Assembly (NCBI GenBank): GCA_030248295.1
Contig: JASANH010000188.1
Coordinates: forward strand, 1-64,000
Direction: 5' to 3'
DNA: 64,000 nucleotides
Source of the DNA: Mesodorylaimus sp. YZB2_4
Lineage: Eukaryota > Nematoda > Enoplea > Dorylaimida > Dorylaimidae
The notes below the pieces were generated by a model. The model had not been told where the DNA came from and ran no database searches. It saw nothing but the letters and a program-made list of their open reading frames with translations. Positions 12,071 through 24,900 of this stretch are shown piece after piece. Position numbers and translations under genes: made by a program. Positions within the stretch are counted from its first letter, which is position 1. Each line of letters starts with the position of its first letter.

Positions 12071-12534
12071 CACTAATTTTATGGAGTACAGTAGGCAGCA
12101 GTTAGCGAGTCTCATACTCTGTGACATAATGATCGAACTCACGATCAGTTTGATTACAAACTACATTCGTGGCAGATGACATGGCTGTGAAAAAAGTACA
12201 AATATATTTTGGGAGAGGCTGTTGGACGGAGGCTGGTTTTAAAACACGATATTTCGGTCCTACAGCACAGTATGCTGTGTACAGTAGCTGTGTGCTGTGA
12301 AAAGCCGAAAAGTAGAAAGTACCTCCCAAAATGTCTATAGCCCACTAATCGTAAGCTGCTCCATGATTTTCCGGCGGGCCTGCCTTCCGCAATCTAAGGA
12401 ATCGTAAATATTCCCTTGCTATCAATCCTGATACGCCCCGAGTCTGCCCCACTTGACATCGTTAACGCCCCCTCCTGGTCAGATTTCTGGACTCATATTC
12501 TACCTACAGTGCAGGGGTCCGTACTTTGGAACGA

Positions 12535-12650
12535 GTTTGTGATCAATATCTCCCGAACCGATCAAAATTTCGCGAACACTTATCGTAGGGTTCTCGGATA
12601 TATGTCCCGCATACTGGGGTCAAAAATCACCAAAATCCATCGCGCGGTTC
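12535..12650. repeat. Dispersed repeat R2, copy a
   Basis: The block GATCAAAATTTCGCGAA followed by GGGTTCTCGG and TCCCGCATACT is repeated at 28385-28460 with the same order and spacing. No coding potential is seen. The family is unknown. Confidence 0.65.
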
Positions 12651-12724
12651 TTGTGCGGCACCGGAAAAACCCCTCCCAAAAGTACACTAGAAAGACTTCG
12701 TTTCTGTACAGTATTTTGGTATAA

Positions 12725-15700
12725 CCGCAAGAACTATCTTCTAGCAAGGCATTGTACAGTTTCTAATTAATGCTAGCGGGGGTTGAGGTTTTGAGCGGTT
12801 GTGGTCGGATCAAGTTATTTTGTGAAGCTCGATAAGTTTCATCTGCCCTGCTCTGCTGTATAGTCTCGAAGCCATACAACCTGCCGTGTCCATTTGCGCT
12901 TTGCAAAACGACTTGACAAGGTCGTCGTCTCGGTGCCAGGAGACGCCTGATAATCCGAACCGAACAGTCCGAGTTGTAGACATCTACAGTAGAGCATGCC
13001 CAGGGAAAAGACAATTAGACAGTATGCCCGCCATTGGGTACTCGCGTAGGGCACATATTTTAGGTAATCCATAAGACGAAAAAGTAAAATTGGATTTTTC
13101 TAGCAAGCTTTTTGTAATAAATGAAGGCTTGCAATCGTTATTACACACATTGTAATTTAAAATATGAATGCCTAATGAAGTGATGTTTAATTAGCCTAAT
13201 TCTTAGTTCGGCCATGCCTTATAACTTGTCTAAAAATATTACACAACTTTCAAACGCAGAGGTAAATTTTTTGTAACTGAAAATTTTCTCACCTAATGAA
13301 TGTCCTTTTCAGCATTCAGAGAAAACGAAAAAATGCAAGAAAGAAAATCCCACCCTGTTTTTCGAATCAAATATTGACCTACAAGGTTGGGGATGAATAG
13401 ATTTCTCTTGAATTCTTAAAACGTCGTATTATTAAATCGAGACCAAACGTTTCGGCTTTGGATTTGGAGCCAATTTTGGTTCGTGCTCGCAAATTGACGA
13501 ATTACACTAAAAAGCATTGGAGACCGACTGATGCCATTAGCAAATGACCCCGCCCCAGCCTATCCCGCCGAGCATACTGTAATGTCCGTTTCGTCAAGGA
13601 CACGTGAAGGATGAAAAATTTGGGTTTCATTGGAGAATATAAAAATAGAAATAGGCAACAGGTTTTTGATGGTCGGAATGCACGCTACCTAACCTCAAAA
13701 CTGGTTCATATCCGCCGTGCCAGCACTGGTCTTTTCTGCGTCATAGTCGACGGCGAAAATTACTTTTGTCCAAAACAAGTTAAGGACGGCCACGATGCTA
13801 AGATACGAATGACTTTTGTGGGATATAAAAACTGAGGATGAGGCTGGAAATCGCAGCGGGTGACCGAAGGATCAGTGGCATGAACAAAAGGATGTGACCG
13901 GCCAACGCAGTCGACCCCACGAATATCAGAGAATTCCACTATAAGAGCGCTCATTTTAAATTCTGGCACGGCTTATAAGAAATTTAGGAAGGTTTGAAAG
14001 GAGTTTAGGCCCATTCTTCTTGACCAATTAACGAGTTCTTCCTTTGAAACGTTCCAAGTGGCATTTGAATCAGAAAATCAGAGAAACCCGTCTCAGTACT
14101 TGTCTCGGATAAAAAAAACTCGTCGATTATGATGAAGCTTTAGAAAAAAGAATTTTCCCATCATCGACCGACCTGGCCCGACCTGACCATGGTCTGGGAA
14201 CCTACCCGATCCGACCGACCGAACATTGTTTTCTGGTCAGGGTTTCTTTCACTGATCAAGGGCCATCGATAAAGGACACTCACAGCCAGGACGGGAGGAG
14301 TTGACGGATGTTTTAACCCACAGAGAAAACCATTTTGGGGGGGGACTCGCAATTCCGATCTGACCGACCCACAGTTTGGGTCGATTCAACCAAACCGATC
14401 CAGCCCCAATCGGCGGTGGCGGCGGGTCGGGTTCGATGCCAGCAATTTTGAAGAATAGAATTTTTTAGGATACGAGCGAAAAGCACCGCTTTAAATGCCG
14501 TACCCAAAATAAGATAACCGACTATTTCAGCCAGTCTTTGTGATGATTTCATGACCACTGCCTCCTGGTTGTCCTATCGTCAAAGAAAATTGCATATTTT
14601 GAAGGTTGATTTTGATAGAATGCACACTTTGGGTATAATAGCATTTCCGATATAGACCGGTTTTAGCTTCCAGGGATCTGATCGTGAGTCGGCTGCATAA
14701 ACAGTATTCGGGGCGAATCGGCTCTCAAAACTGTCCTCATGTGGACGTGCTACAGGAAGGAAACGGTCTGCTAGGTGGCTGGTCCCCCTAAGGCTTCGGC
14801 TTGAACTGCTAGCTGGCTAAGGCCTAAAGTCAAAACTTGTAAAAAAATTCTCTCATATCCTGGTTCAATTTCATAAAAAGCCAATTCATGATGATAAAAT
14901 TCCCGGATTATCTGGGAAAAGTGTTGCAGATCGGGTTCACTCGATCTCGGCGAAATGCGGATTATTGATCAGGTCTAGAGATATTGATTGGCCAAAGAGA
15001 TTATATAAAAGCACGGACGGTCCCTGGTTGTGCGTTCATTAAAAATTGTCCTCTCCCCTCACTTGTAGCCATCGGATCAGACCCCTTTGGGCATGTGCAC
15101 AGCATGAGTCCCGGACGTAATTATCACCGAGAGCAGGTCTGGTTTTGTTGTTTCGACTTATCACAAGTCGCCATGCAGGAAGGGCATAATTACGATGTTT
15201 ATCACGTGCAAGAGCAGGAATGCGGATATGTACACCTGACAAGATGTTTGGTCCCGGTGGCCAGAAATGACGTACATTGGCTAGCGATCTCGTTGGGTAC
15301 AAATGCGTGGAAAGTGGTAGAAGGTACAGTAGGAAGGGGCAAAGTGAGGACTACTCGGTGGCTGGCCATTAGTCACGCAGTTCGTCGTCATCTTGGAAAA
15401 GCTCATACCAGACAACTCAAAAAATATCTCGAAGAAATTATGTAGATATAAAGTGATCTAAGGAGGGCCCTCCACATTTGAGGAGTCAAAATTTCCACAA
15501 AAACACATTCTGGCATTCAGGTTCTGCCAAGGAAATGGTGTTTCTATTCCCAAAATCAGCACGGACAGCCTTGCAGTATGTGAAATTCCCTCAAGAGAAT
15601 ACCTTCTTCTCCATCAAAACCGTCGTGACAGAATGTTCAAGGATGGGCTCACATACTGCCGCAGGACATACACCCAGGGAAGGAGCTACCAAATGGGTCC

Positions 15701-16140
15701 TATCAGAGGAAGCTAAAAGAGTGTTACGGTATGTAGCCTATTCAGACGCCAGACAGTAGGAAGGGTGTTTCGGTGGTCGATATGTATATTATGCAAAAAA
15801 TTAAAGCAGTGCAAATCGAAAAGTTATTAGCCAAAATAGAGCGACCCGCGATGCACTTGCCTACGGAATGCACTGTGCTGTGCATGCGGAGCAGGGCGTA
15901 CGTGACAGACCAGCCCTGCAAACGGAACTCGCAAAAGGGCCGTTGTCGAAATCTGTTCTAACCAGAGTAGAATCAATGGTGGAAAAGTAAGAGACTTCGA
16001 ATGTCGGACATAAGTTCAGTCACACGGAGAGTGGACGTCTTGCGCACAAAGTACTGTATGACATGCCATATAAAAGAAATAAAGACACCGGAATTCTTTA
16101 GTTTAGTGATAAAAGATTTGAAAATTTAGTCTTTTGTTCT
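12725..16140. other. Intergenic, no confirmed gene
   Basis: Two longer plus-strand frames occur (14984-15445, 153 codons; 15478-15759, 93 codons), but neither shows a domain, and no splice pattern or homology was recognised. At 14160-14430 there is a patch rich in CCGACC/GGTCGG words resembling the patch near 45-60 and a GGTTCGGT-rich patch near 43800. An AATAAA-bearing, T-rich stretch near 16070-16130 lies between these frames and the zinc-finger gene. Confidence 0.4.
14984..15445 (+). other. Unassigned 153-codon open frame
   Basis: Open frame from ATG to TAG with mixed composition, a C-terminal basic stretch (RRHLGKAHTRQLKKYLEEIM) and no recognised domain. No partner exon was found. It could be a relic of a mobile element or chance. 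Confidence 0.15.
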
Positions 16141-16143
16141 CAT

Positions 16144-17550
16144 TCACTGCAAAAACAAGATAAAAACTCTTACCTTCGCCACTAAACCGTCTTTTGGTTT
16201 GCCCATTTCCCTTTTGCCACGGGTTGAACGAAAGTTAATTTGGAAAAATAGGTTTTGGTTTGTGAGTAGGCAGAATGGGGATGATTTGGAATAAGCGTCG
16301 TCGCCGCCCCTTTTAGAGCAGTCGTATCCACCGTGGTCAATGTGGGGACGGTTTGGGCGAAGGTGGTTCCTGTTGTAGTGACGAGGTAGATGACGACGGT
16401 GACGACGACGACGCAAGGATAAAGGGGGCAGGGCGCTGGATTTTGATGTTGAAGCAGCCGTTGAAGAAGTGGTTGCGGATGAAGATTGTCCGCCAATACC
16501 TGAACTGCTGGCCGAACTGACCCCGGACGGTCCAGCTTGGGACGAGGCGCGCATGCCTCGCCGACGTTGGGTTCGGGTGGGAAAGCATTCTCGGAACAGG
16601 GATCGCCAAACGGCCTGCATGTCAGCCGTCAGATTGTTGACGGGTGCACTCTCGCTGTCCTTGTGGTTGTTGGTCATATGTAGTCGGACCTTGGCGATTT
16701 CGTTGTGTGCGTACTCGCAGTAGCAGCACTGGAACTGCTTCAATGTCGAGTGACGTCGTACGTGGTTCTGCAAATTTGAGACACGCGTGCCCAGAATTCG
16801 ATTCTTGCACAACTCACATGTGTAGTAGACGTTCGGGTCTTCGTGGGGTTGAGGTTTCTTGCCTCGAGGACGTAAAGGAGCCGGGCTTACCCAAGCTCGG
16901 GCTCCGATTGAGATACCACCACCGCCACTACCGCTCACTCCACTGGTCTCTCCGATAGCCGCTACAGCTAACTCTGCTGCTGCTGCGGCCACTGGCTGCT
17001 GTTCTGGAGAAGCAGGCGGAGGTGGACTTGTCCCCCGCGATTGAGAAGTGGACGGTGTGCAGTCGGAGTTGGATGGGGGATCGCCAAAAGCGAGAGTGCT
17101 AAGACGGGCCGACGATGAGGGCGAAAGTATGGATGGAGTTTGGGGCCGAAGCGGAGCGGGAGCTGTGATTGGAGGCGGAGCTGGAACTGGCACAGTTGCT
17201 GGCACTGAAACCAAAGGCAATACGACAGAAGTTGCGGGGTTTTGGCTTGGACGTGCTGCCGACGTGTCAGGCGCAAGTACGGTGGGCAAAGTGAGAAATA
17301 AACCGCCACTGCTCGCCAGAATTAGAGATCCCCGTGCGGGCAGAGCATCCTGCATGGGACTGTCCGCGGGCACGGGCGGCAGTTCGACCTGCTGACCAAA
17401 GGAGTCTAACCAACTGGGCTCTTCATATCCGTGTTGCCTGAGTAGTTGTCTCAATCTGGCCGCTTCCTCTGAATTTCTGAAGCGAATAATGGCGAATCTA
17501 ATGTTCACATTTTCCTCCTCCATACAATCACTGTCTGTTTCAATAATCAT
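16144..17550 (-). CDS. C2H2 zinc-finger protein (3' end uncertain)
   Basis: An open frame of 468 codons on the minus strand. Residues 1-60 are acidic then amphipathic (SEEAARLRQLLRQHGYEEP). A long Pro/Ala/Ser-rich, low-complexity linker follows to about 235. Two adjacent C2H2 fingers lie near residues 243-300: CELC...HVRRH and CCYC...HMTNNH. Then comes a Ser/Thr-rich stretch. It is probably a nuclear DNA-binding regulator. The chosen ATG (17550) sits just after an acceptor-like TTACAG, so a 5'-UTR intron or spliced leader is possible. The last 90 codons turn from Ser-rich to Arg/His-rich and the other frames are also open, so an intron or a different 3' end is likely; a donor-like AAGGTAAGA lies 27 nt before the stop. 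Target genes are unknown. Confidence 0.75.
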   Translation of the reverse strand: MIIETDSDCMEEENVNIRFAIIRFRNSEEAARLRQLLRQHGYEEPSWLDSFGQQVELPPVPADSPMQDALPARGSLILASSGGLFLTLPTVLAPDTSAARPSQNPATSVVLPLVSVPATVPVPAPPPITAPAPLRPQTPSILSPSSSARLSTLAFGDPPSNSDCTPSTSQSRGTSPPPPASPEQQPVAAAAAELAVAAIGETSGVSGSGGGGISIGARAWVSPAPLRPRGKKPQPHEDPNVYYTCELCKNRILGTRVSNLQNHVRRHSTLKQFQCCYCEYAHNEIAKVRLHMTNNHKDSESAPVNNLTADMQAVWRSLFRECFPTRTQRRRGMRASSQAGPSGVSSASSSGIGGQSSSATTSSTAASTSKSSALPPLSLRRRRHRRHLPRHYNRNHLRPNRPHIDHGGYDCSKRGGDDAYSKSSPFCLLTNQNLFFQINFRSTRGKREMGKPKDGLVAKVRVFILFLQ

Positions 17551-18835
17551 CGATCCTGTAATCGCAAAGAGTAGGCTGTCAGTTATGTTATCACATGCTC
17601 GCAGTCGAGGTTATAGATCCAGCTAGGCCGCACTTGGCACAGCAGTAGCAAAACGGGTCAGGCAGCCTGCGACGGATCGACCATTTTCGTAAATAATCAT
17701 CCACGCCGTAGTCTTGCGCGCGTTCTGCGCTCTGCCTACGTGACATTCATCGAATTGGGGGCGTGGGCATGGCAGCTGGTGTAAACTGGATGCCAGCGAG
17801 GAGATTTCTGCTCCAGTCAGCCCAGATAAAGCGGCAGAGTCCGGCATGAAGTTGGCACAAACAAACAAAAAGATGGAGGCGGAGTTTCAACGAGGAAGTA
17901 TTCACGACGCACAGGCAGAGCCAGGTATGGATCGAAATGAGAAGAAAGACGACGCGAAACGTCGCCAAACCCCGTCTATTTTAAAACGACGATGACAACG
18001 GCGGTTGGTCGCCAGGCGGCGACGCTTATAGCCAATAGTTACAGGGCTAGGCCTAATTCCATACAAGGCTCTGACTAACACGCACTCCAGTGCATGCGTT
18101 TCGTCAAACTTTCTGCGGCATTGCAATGGGCACGCCCTCCCTCATCGTTACGTTATTGCAGGGCATTATTGCCAATAGGATTCCTAGAATGGGCGCGATT
18201 GCGTGGAATATGAAACAATCAGGACTCAAATGTTTGCTGCATGTGCAGTTCAATGAACGCGGTCAGGACGACGATATGCTCGTAGCAGGATTCGTGGAAC
18301 TGGCGACCGAAGCTGAGAGTAGCGCCTAGCACGGACGTCCCAGCCGAGTGCTAACCACAAACGTAATGGCATGCCTAAACCGATCTTGTGCGCAGCAGGT
18401 GGACGTGTCTAAATCAACTTGGCAACGAAAAGCTAGGCCTCTCATTTATCCACTACCAGCCTCACAATGCCTGCCCTAGCAACCGCTCCGCATCTCGCTC
18501 TTTTGATGGTTTCGCCTCGGTTAGGCTCGGTCGCTAAGCAATTACACTTTCCCCGCCGGTGCAATACATACTGTAGAACCGCGTCCAGATAACACCCATG
18601 CCTATATTTGGAAATGGGATCTCTGGCGAGGTGGTCAGGAACACTTTTAGAGCGTGCGATCAGAAAACTCTGATAAAGGCTATCCGCAAACTAAAAGTCA
18701 CTGTGATCGCTTCGACATCCAAATTTGAAAACTGTTCGTGCTATCATTCGGTCATACGTGCGCATTGCTAGCGCCACCTGGTGGCGTCTAGATATTTTTT
18801 TCGGGCTAACATATGTAGCCAGCATCCCTAGCGAT
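17551..18835. other. Intergenic, no gene seen
   Basis: Only short frames (the best is 18090-18329 on +, 79 codons, without domains). It should contain the promoter of the minus-strand zinc-finger gene. A TACTGTA word lies near 18568. Confidence 0.4.
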
Positions 18836-18839
18836 CTGG

Positions 18840-18990
18840 AGAGTCGATACCTCCCCTGGCTGGGAGACGTCAACCTCTCGGATTGATGTTTCTAGGGCAT
18901 GCATAGTCGCGAGACTAACCCGCTTCCAGAAGGAGTTTTTTGTCCCAGAGACTTCGGTCTCTCACTTCTGCCGCCGCATGGGTGCGCTGG
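18840..18990 (+). repeat. Dispersed repeat R1, copy b
   Basis: Carries CTCCCCTGGCTGGGAGACGT, then a CAACCTCTCGG..TGATGTTTCTAGGGCA block, ATAGTCGCGAGAC, and GTCCCAGAGACTTCGGTCTC. It is the copy closest to the inverted one at 43555-43690. Confidence 0.75.
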
Positions 18991-21900
18991 TTACACACAA
19001 ACTAAGCACTTTTTTGGTAGGAACTTCCTCATAATTGCCTTGCCAGGCTCATCGCGCTCCGAGACAAAATTTTGTCTTTATTCCAAGAACTCTTGTGTAT
19101 ATCCAGGCCAAACTTTAGATCAGTCTTTCGGGAACCTTCAAGCTGAAGAAGAGTCGACGTAAATATAACCTCGAGACGCAGGAATGTCAAATCTGGCTCC
19201 TATTTTCACTGAGGTCTACTGATCGGTGTCCACCAAAAATCTGAAGCGATCGTGAGTTCTAACTAGCAGCTAGAGAGGCAGTGTAAATCTCCAAATCTGA
19301 TTGCGCTTTTCAAGCTAAGCAAAGGACTGCGCATTCGGTTCCACCAGTTGTCGCCTGCCTTATGAAAATGCGACTTTTAGTGAGCACTCGTTACAGAAAT
19401 AGGAAACCCCAGAGAGAAGGTTTAGGAAAAAATAAAATCAAATACGAGTTAGAAACAAGCAGCTGAATCGATGCTCTGTGCTTACCAAAAAATATCTGGT
19501 TCTAAACGTACGAGTATGGTTCTACAATGTGACTCGATGAGCGTAGAAAAGTGGTGGAAGATCCCTCAACATACAGTACCTGTAAAATCGGGCACCTAGA
19601 AGCCATTTTAAACTTTCCCCAAGGAATATTCTCGTACAAACGCCACTAGTTAAAACTGTGATGCCTCCGCAGCGTTTTGAGTGGGTGAAGAAAACCATAA
19701 AAACAAACTTGTCCTGTAAGGTAGCCGCAGTCTCGGTTAGTAGTCCACGGAAGCGAGTACCTAAAATTACTGTTCACAGTGTTCCTAAAAGTGATCTCTT
19801 ATGTCAGGACGGGCTGATTGGTTTTCTTATCTGTTTGGATGTGCATAAAAGCCGTACCTGTAAATTTAGAATGCCCAGGGAATTCCCCTGGGGGACGCTT
19901 ACCCGTGGGCCGTCCATTGTTCACCGCGGACCAAAATAGACGACCGGGTAAGGTACTTAGTCGGTAATGTGCCCTCAAGATGAACTAACAAGCCACGTCA
20001 CCGATGCTTCATGCTCGTATATGGCAGCGACTGGGAACCGCACCTAACTCCAAAATAGATTGCATGCTTATCGCACTAAAAGAACTACGCGTTCTGCCCG
20101 GCATCAGAAGAAAGGAGCAGATACTTCTTCCCAAGATAAGAGCTCCCGATATCGATTTTTGGGTGCTATTAAGCTGGAATAGCAGTTTAAAAGAAGCAAC
20201 ACATTAACTAGCGAAGGCGAACAACGGAACGCAGAAAGGCTAGATCTGTGCGTGAGATGTCATGAAATCTTAAACTATCCTTTCCAGAGATTTTGAGACA
20301 ATTATTGAGATCATGGCAATCACGTAAGACAGACCTCTCCATCAACTAGCTTGATGCCGCATCAGCAGGTCGCAGAGCGATAGAAGTGTTTATTGGATTG
20401 CTAATCGCCTCGATCTGGTGCAGATCGCTTATAAAGTAATGATCATTTCTGACCTAACGACCAGACATATCTGGCGGCAAAAGTCGTTTGCATGTTTTCA
20501 TCATCCGCCAGGCAGACGATTTTACTTGTTGGCAAATGTCCCCATTAAAGAGTTGCAGGTAGCAGATCTGAGAGCAATGCTGTCATACGCGATTACTCCA
20601 TGCCCGCTAGGCAACATGTAATTTTTCGCAAATCGGGATCAGGCGCACTTCATGTCACGATTTGGCGGCATTATTAGAGCAGAGAAATGCACCTACCGAT
20701 ACTGTGCTAGAAATGGCAAGTACAAGGTCCAGGGTATTAGAATGGCCAATGATATTTCTGAGCTAATTCTATCGCAATCGACAGTCTCATCTAGCACCCT
20801 CCTTAGGTGACTGAATGGGAATCGTCCTGCCCGATACGGCTCCGTCAAGTTTTAGTGATCAAAGTGATTTGCCTTCTCTGCCGTCTGGACACTGATGATC
20901 CAAAGCAATGGCCACATACACACGTCAAGCACTGTCCACCTTGATGCCTTCTCTTGTAGCTGCAGCCTGATTACCAAAGTGCTGGCAAGAAACTCCTCCT
21001 TGGCAGCGAGCAATGAAAGTCAACATTACTCCCACCGGCCAGGCAAGATGCTGTCTTTTAGCTCATGATGGGCGGTTTGTCTAACAATGACTTGGACTTA
21101 TCACGCTGGTGATGCTGCGTATTCTTCTACCTATCGATGCCTAAATAGCTTTCCTTCGTCTCCTTTTGTATTACCATGAATGAACCTCTAGTCAAGCCGC
21201 GACAAGTGAACATACCTCAAACCCTTAACGTTTAAGCAGGGGCTACCCTAGACCTCATTGGGTCTGGGATACGTATGTCAAGTCCATCCCCACACGGGGC
21301 TAGATTTTGATAAGAATGACTGGAGATACATACGTGCAGACAGCCTCATCTCTCTGAGTCAGGATTAGGCTCGGGGTCGACTGAGTTCGCCTTAGAAACT
21401 AAGGAGTGTGGGCGATTAGAGGACGTGTGCATAGATGTTTGGGGGGCCTGCCACGTACGAGCAAGTGCGCACACCCTTCGATAGTCACGTAGAATGCTTA
21501 GGAGTCACCTGGTCACGTCTATCGCGGATAAATGGAAAGATACGCTGCTGATTACAGCATGGACCCCACGTGGTTCAATACGGTACGGCAGAATGTACAC
21601 AGAATGCTCCTCTTTCCACGAGTTTTATAGTGTCCTGCATGAAAGCCCCGCAGGAGGGTTTAGGCTCACGTAGAGACCGTTCGCGAGCGCCAACATGGAG
21701 ATGGCGGTGACAATAGAGTTCCAAGATAGGCTGCCTTTGAGGAGCAGTCATTTTTGAACTCAGTAAGTAAGATACCCCTGGCGGGGGATCAGCTGTTCCA
21801 CATATCGACACCGCTGACGTGACTAATCTATTCAAAATCCCCGCGGGCACGACACGACAAAGCTGGTTGATCTGCTAGATCACTGCCGCGAATGGCACTC

Positions 21901-24900
21901 ATCAGCTGTCGAGGACGGTTTTAGAAACAGCGTCCACGTCGCTGGCTGTTCAGTGCAGAATTATACATCAAATTTAATGATAGCCTTGAAAATGCTAATG
22001 TTTCTATTTTAGAGCCCCTTCTTCTCCGTGGCGTGTGTCCGGACCCTTCCTAAAATAACTCATCGTCAGCTTACGCACGGCACTTACGCAATTTCCTCCA
22101 ACGAATAATGAACGAATAGTGTTTCTCCAATGACCGCGATGAGCCCTCTGATATTCAGAATTGTCACGCATGCCAAGGATAGGCGTGAGCCTGATCAGAG
22201 GAGAATCCCACATAATGGGGAAATATAGTCGAGCATGAAGGCTATATAGTCAGGAAGAATAGGCACGAATCCGCTTATCACGTAGTGTTCCTGTTGCAGT
22301 CACGTGTTCTGCTGATAGTAAACGCGGAGAACGAAGGAATATTCGTCGGCAAGTTAGGCTCACCATTTGCTATGACCTCATTGTACATGCGGCTAAAGAA
22401 TAGGACAAAACAAACTTGGCATGCTCGACACAAACAATGTCAACTATCACAAAGAGCACTGACGATTTGGTCCCAAGCCTCGCCAACGTTAGGCATTCGT
22501 AGATAATGGGTGCACAAGGTGTACGTGCGCTCTAGTGATCCAGTGGGACGATAGCTCCACCCTCTTCTAGCAGGAGCGGGCATAGCCAAGAGACGCGTAG
22601 TCTAGTCCTCGTACTCCCCTTCGCGCACGTTCGTTCCTGTTAGAAATTGATGATCAACAAGCCAGCCAAGGAAGACAGGATCAGTTTCAATAGGAACACT
22701 TCCGCCGCTGCGTGTACATGGGCTTATAGGATGGTCCACAAATGCGCATCCAATTTGGCAGGAGGCCTCCTTATTAGCGTAACAGCAAAATCTGTGGCTC
22801 ATCAGTGGCGGATTCTCTAGGTGTCATGAACAAGGATAACTCGACTTTTGTGCTGAATTGGGTGCAAGTGGTAGGGAATTTAGAAAAGGAGGATGTTATT
22901 CCTGCACATGGCGCGCGTGCCAGATGTTCAAATTGTGCATAGCATTGTACGGTCATTTGAGATTTCTTCTGAATAACAATGTGTAGCAAAAGTATGAAAA
23001 TGATAGCCAGCTGAGTAATAATGATAAGAGAGCGAACTTATGTTTGACTCGTTGTTTTCTCGGATTCTTGGAATTTAATTAAAACAAACTTGGCCTTATT
23101 TGTAATCGATGGTTACCTAGCGCCACGTGTTGCACCTGTTCTTCTACGTGCCGTTATCGTTTTCTACCAAAGTCATGCAACAGAAACACCGGCACGCATT
23201 GGATCGACTTCTCTGGACAGACCGTGCAAAAAGCTTGTTGCGCCAGAGATATTACAACATGGTAGGTACGTTATTTCATACAGGTGCATACAATATTTTC
23301 CTCCGCCCTTAGCACGTGGCAAGGGCTTTGGATGACTTGATGTTTGTGAGAGCCCGAGCGCGTAGGTGTGGCCAGTGGGTGGACAGTATAGTGCAGACAC
23401 ACCAAGCATGCAGTAAATAGGGTCTCAACACCATTGTTCCTTCCTCAGCCCCCGCAAAGGAAAAAGGTTTTCGCTTTGGAACAGCAAACCTTCCCTCCCA
23501 TTTGTGTTGGATGATACAGGACTCAGGGTGAAAAATCGTGCAGCGTGAGTTGGCAACGGATTCTATGCGTTATTTGCACCAAATCTGAAGCGACGTTTTA
23601 CAAGCCCGCGCACCTCAGGCCAGTGCTGCATCAGTGTGTACAAAAGCAAAGTTGCCTCAGGAACGCGCATTCGAGCGTAACGATCGCGCGTGATTCTTCC
23701 GCAGCTCGTCTGGGCGAAGGCTTATTAAAATTCTGACAAAACAAGAAAAGGAAGTATCGGCAGATTATTGTTTCTGCCAAACAATTTAAGCAACTCGGTT
23801 CATTAAAAATCTCATTAGAAAGTGTAAATTATGCATTAGCGCTGTGCTTATCGGGGGAGTAATTGCTGGAACACGGAGATGCTGTGAGGAACGAGAAGAT
23901 GGGTGAGGCGGCTGTTTAGCATGGAGCCGATGCGGAAGCTTGAAAGGAGAATGCTTCAAGTTAATAGTTGAAGTTGGTATTGAGAAGAACGTGAGAATGT
24001 GGGCCGGGCATAGAGCTCATTGTGCAAAGCATAGTTGTGGAGATCCACTTGTTCGTCCCAACTTGACCGCCGATATAGGATTTTGCACAGGGCCCAGCTA
24101 GGGATGCTACTGAGGGACACACAAGATTTCGAGCAGGTACTGCGCAAGTGTCTGTACGCCAGCGCCTATGACGTACTGTATATGAGACTAGTTTGAAGCC
24201 TGTATCCACGTTTCCAAGGTCCGTGTCAAAGAGCATGCCGATTTGTTCGTCGTGTGCAGCCCAACGGCCCTATTCCTATTATTTCTACAGTACATACCTA
24301 ACCATTAGGGTCTGTAAGACCCAACCGTCTTACAGACAGGTAACAAGTGAAGATTTATGGCACAGTCGAAATTAATTTAATCATTCATTAACCATGGTTT
24401 ATGCAAACTCCGTCAGACAGCGGACAGAAAACTTAAGGGAGGTCTGGACGGATTTCTCCAGGCTAGGTCGACTGTGCATGAAGGCCAAGGAGCCATGCGT
24501 GCTGTCGTGCGGAAAAATGATCTCTTCTACATAAACACAAGGTCAACGCTCCTCTGACAAATGGCCGTCACGTTTCTCATCGACCATTCCTCACCGCAAA
24601 GTTATCCAGAACACTGTATGAACACTCGGAACACTTTCGCCCTACTGTATAGTGCATTTGGCATCTCCGACTGACCGCTCTTGGAAATTGACATCAGTGC
24701 TACTAGGTAGATAATCCATCATTACACTCTCGGACACCTCGTCCTCACTGACCAGCATGCAAATATATTCGATCGACTAGGGGAGGGGCATGCGAATTTC
24801 AAGGCAGGTGCGGGCCGCTAATAAAAGTCACGTTCGCTGCTCGTATTATGCGATGCGAGATGTCCACTCGGTGCAGTCCACATCGGCCGCCTACTAATGG

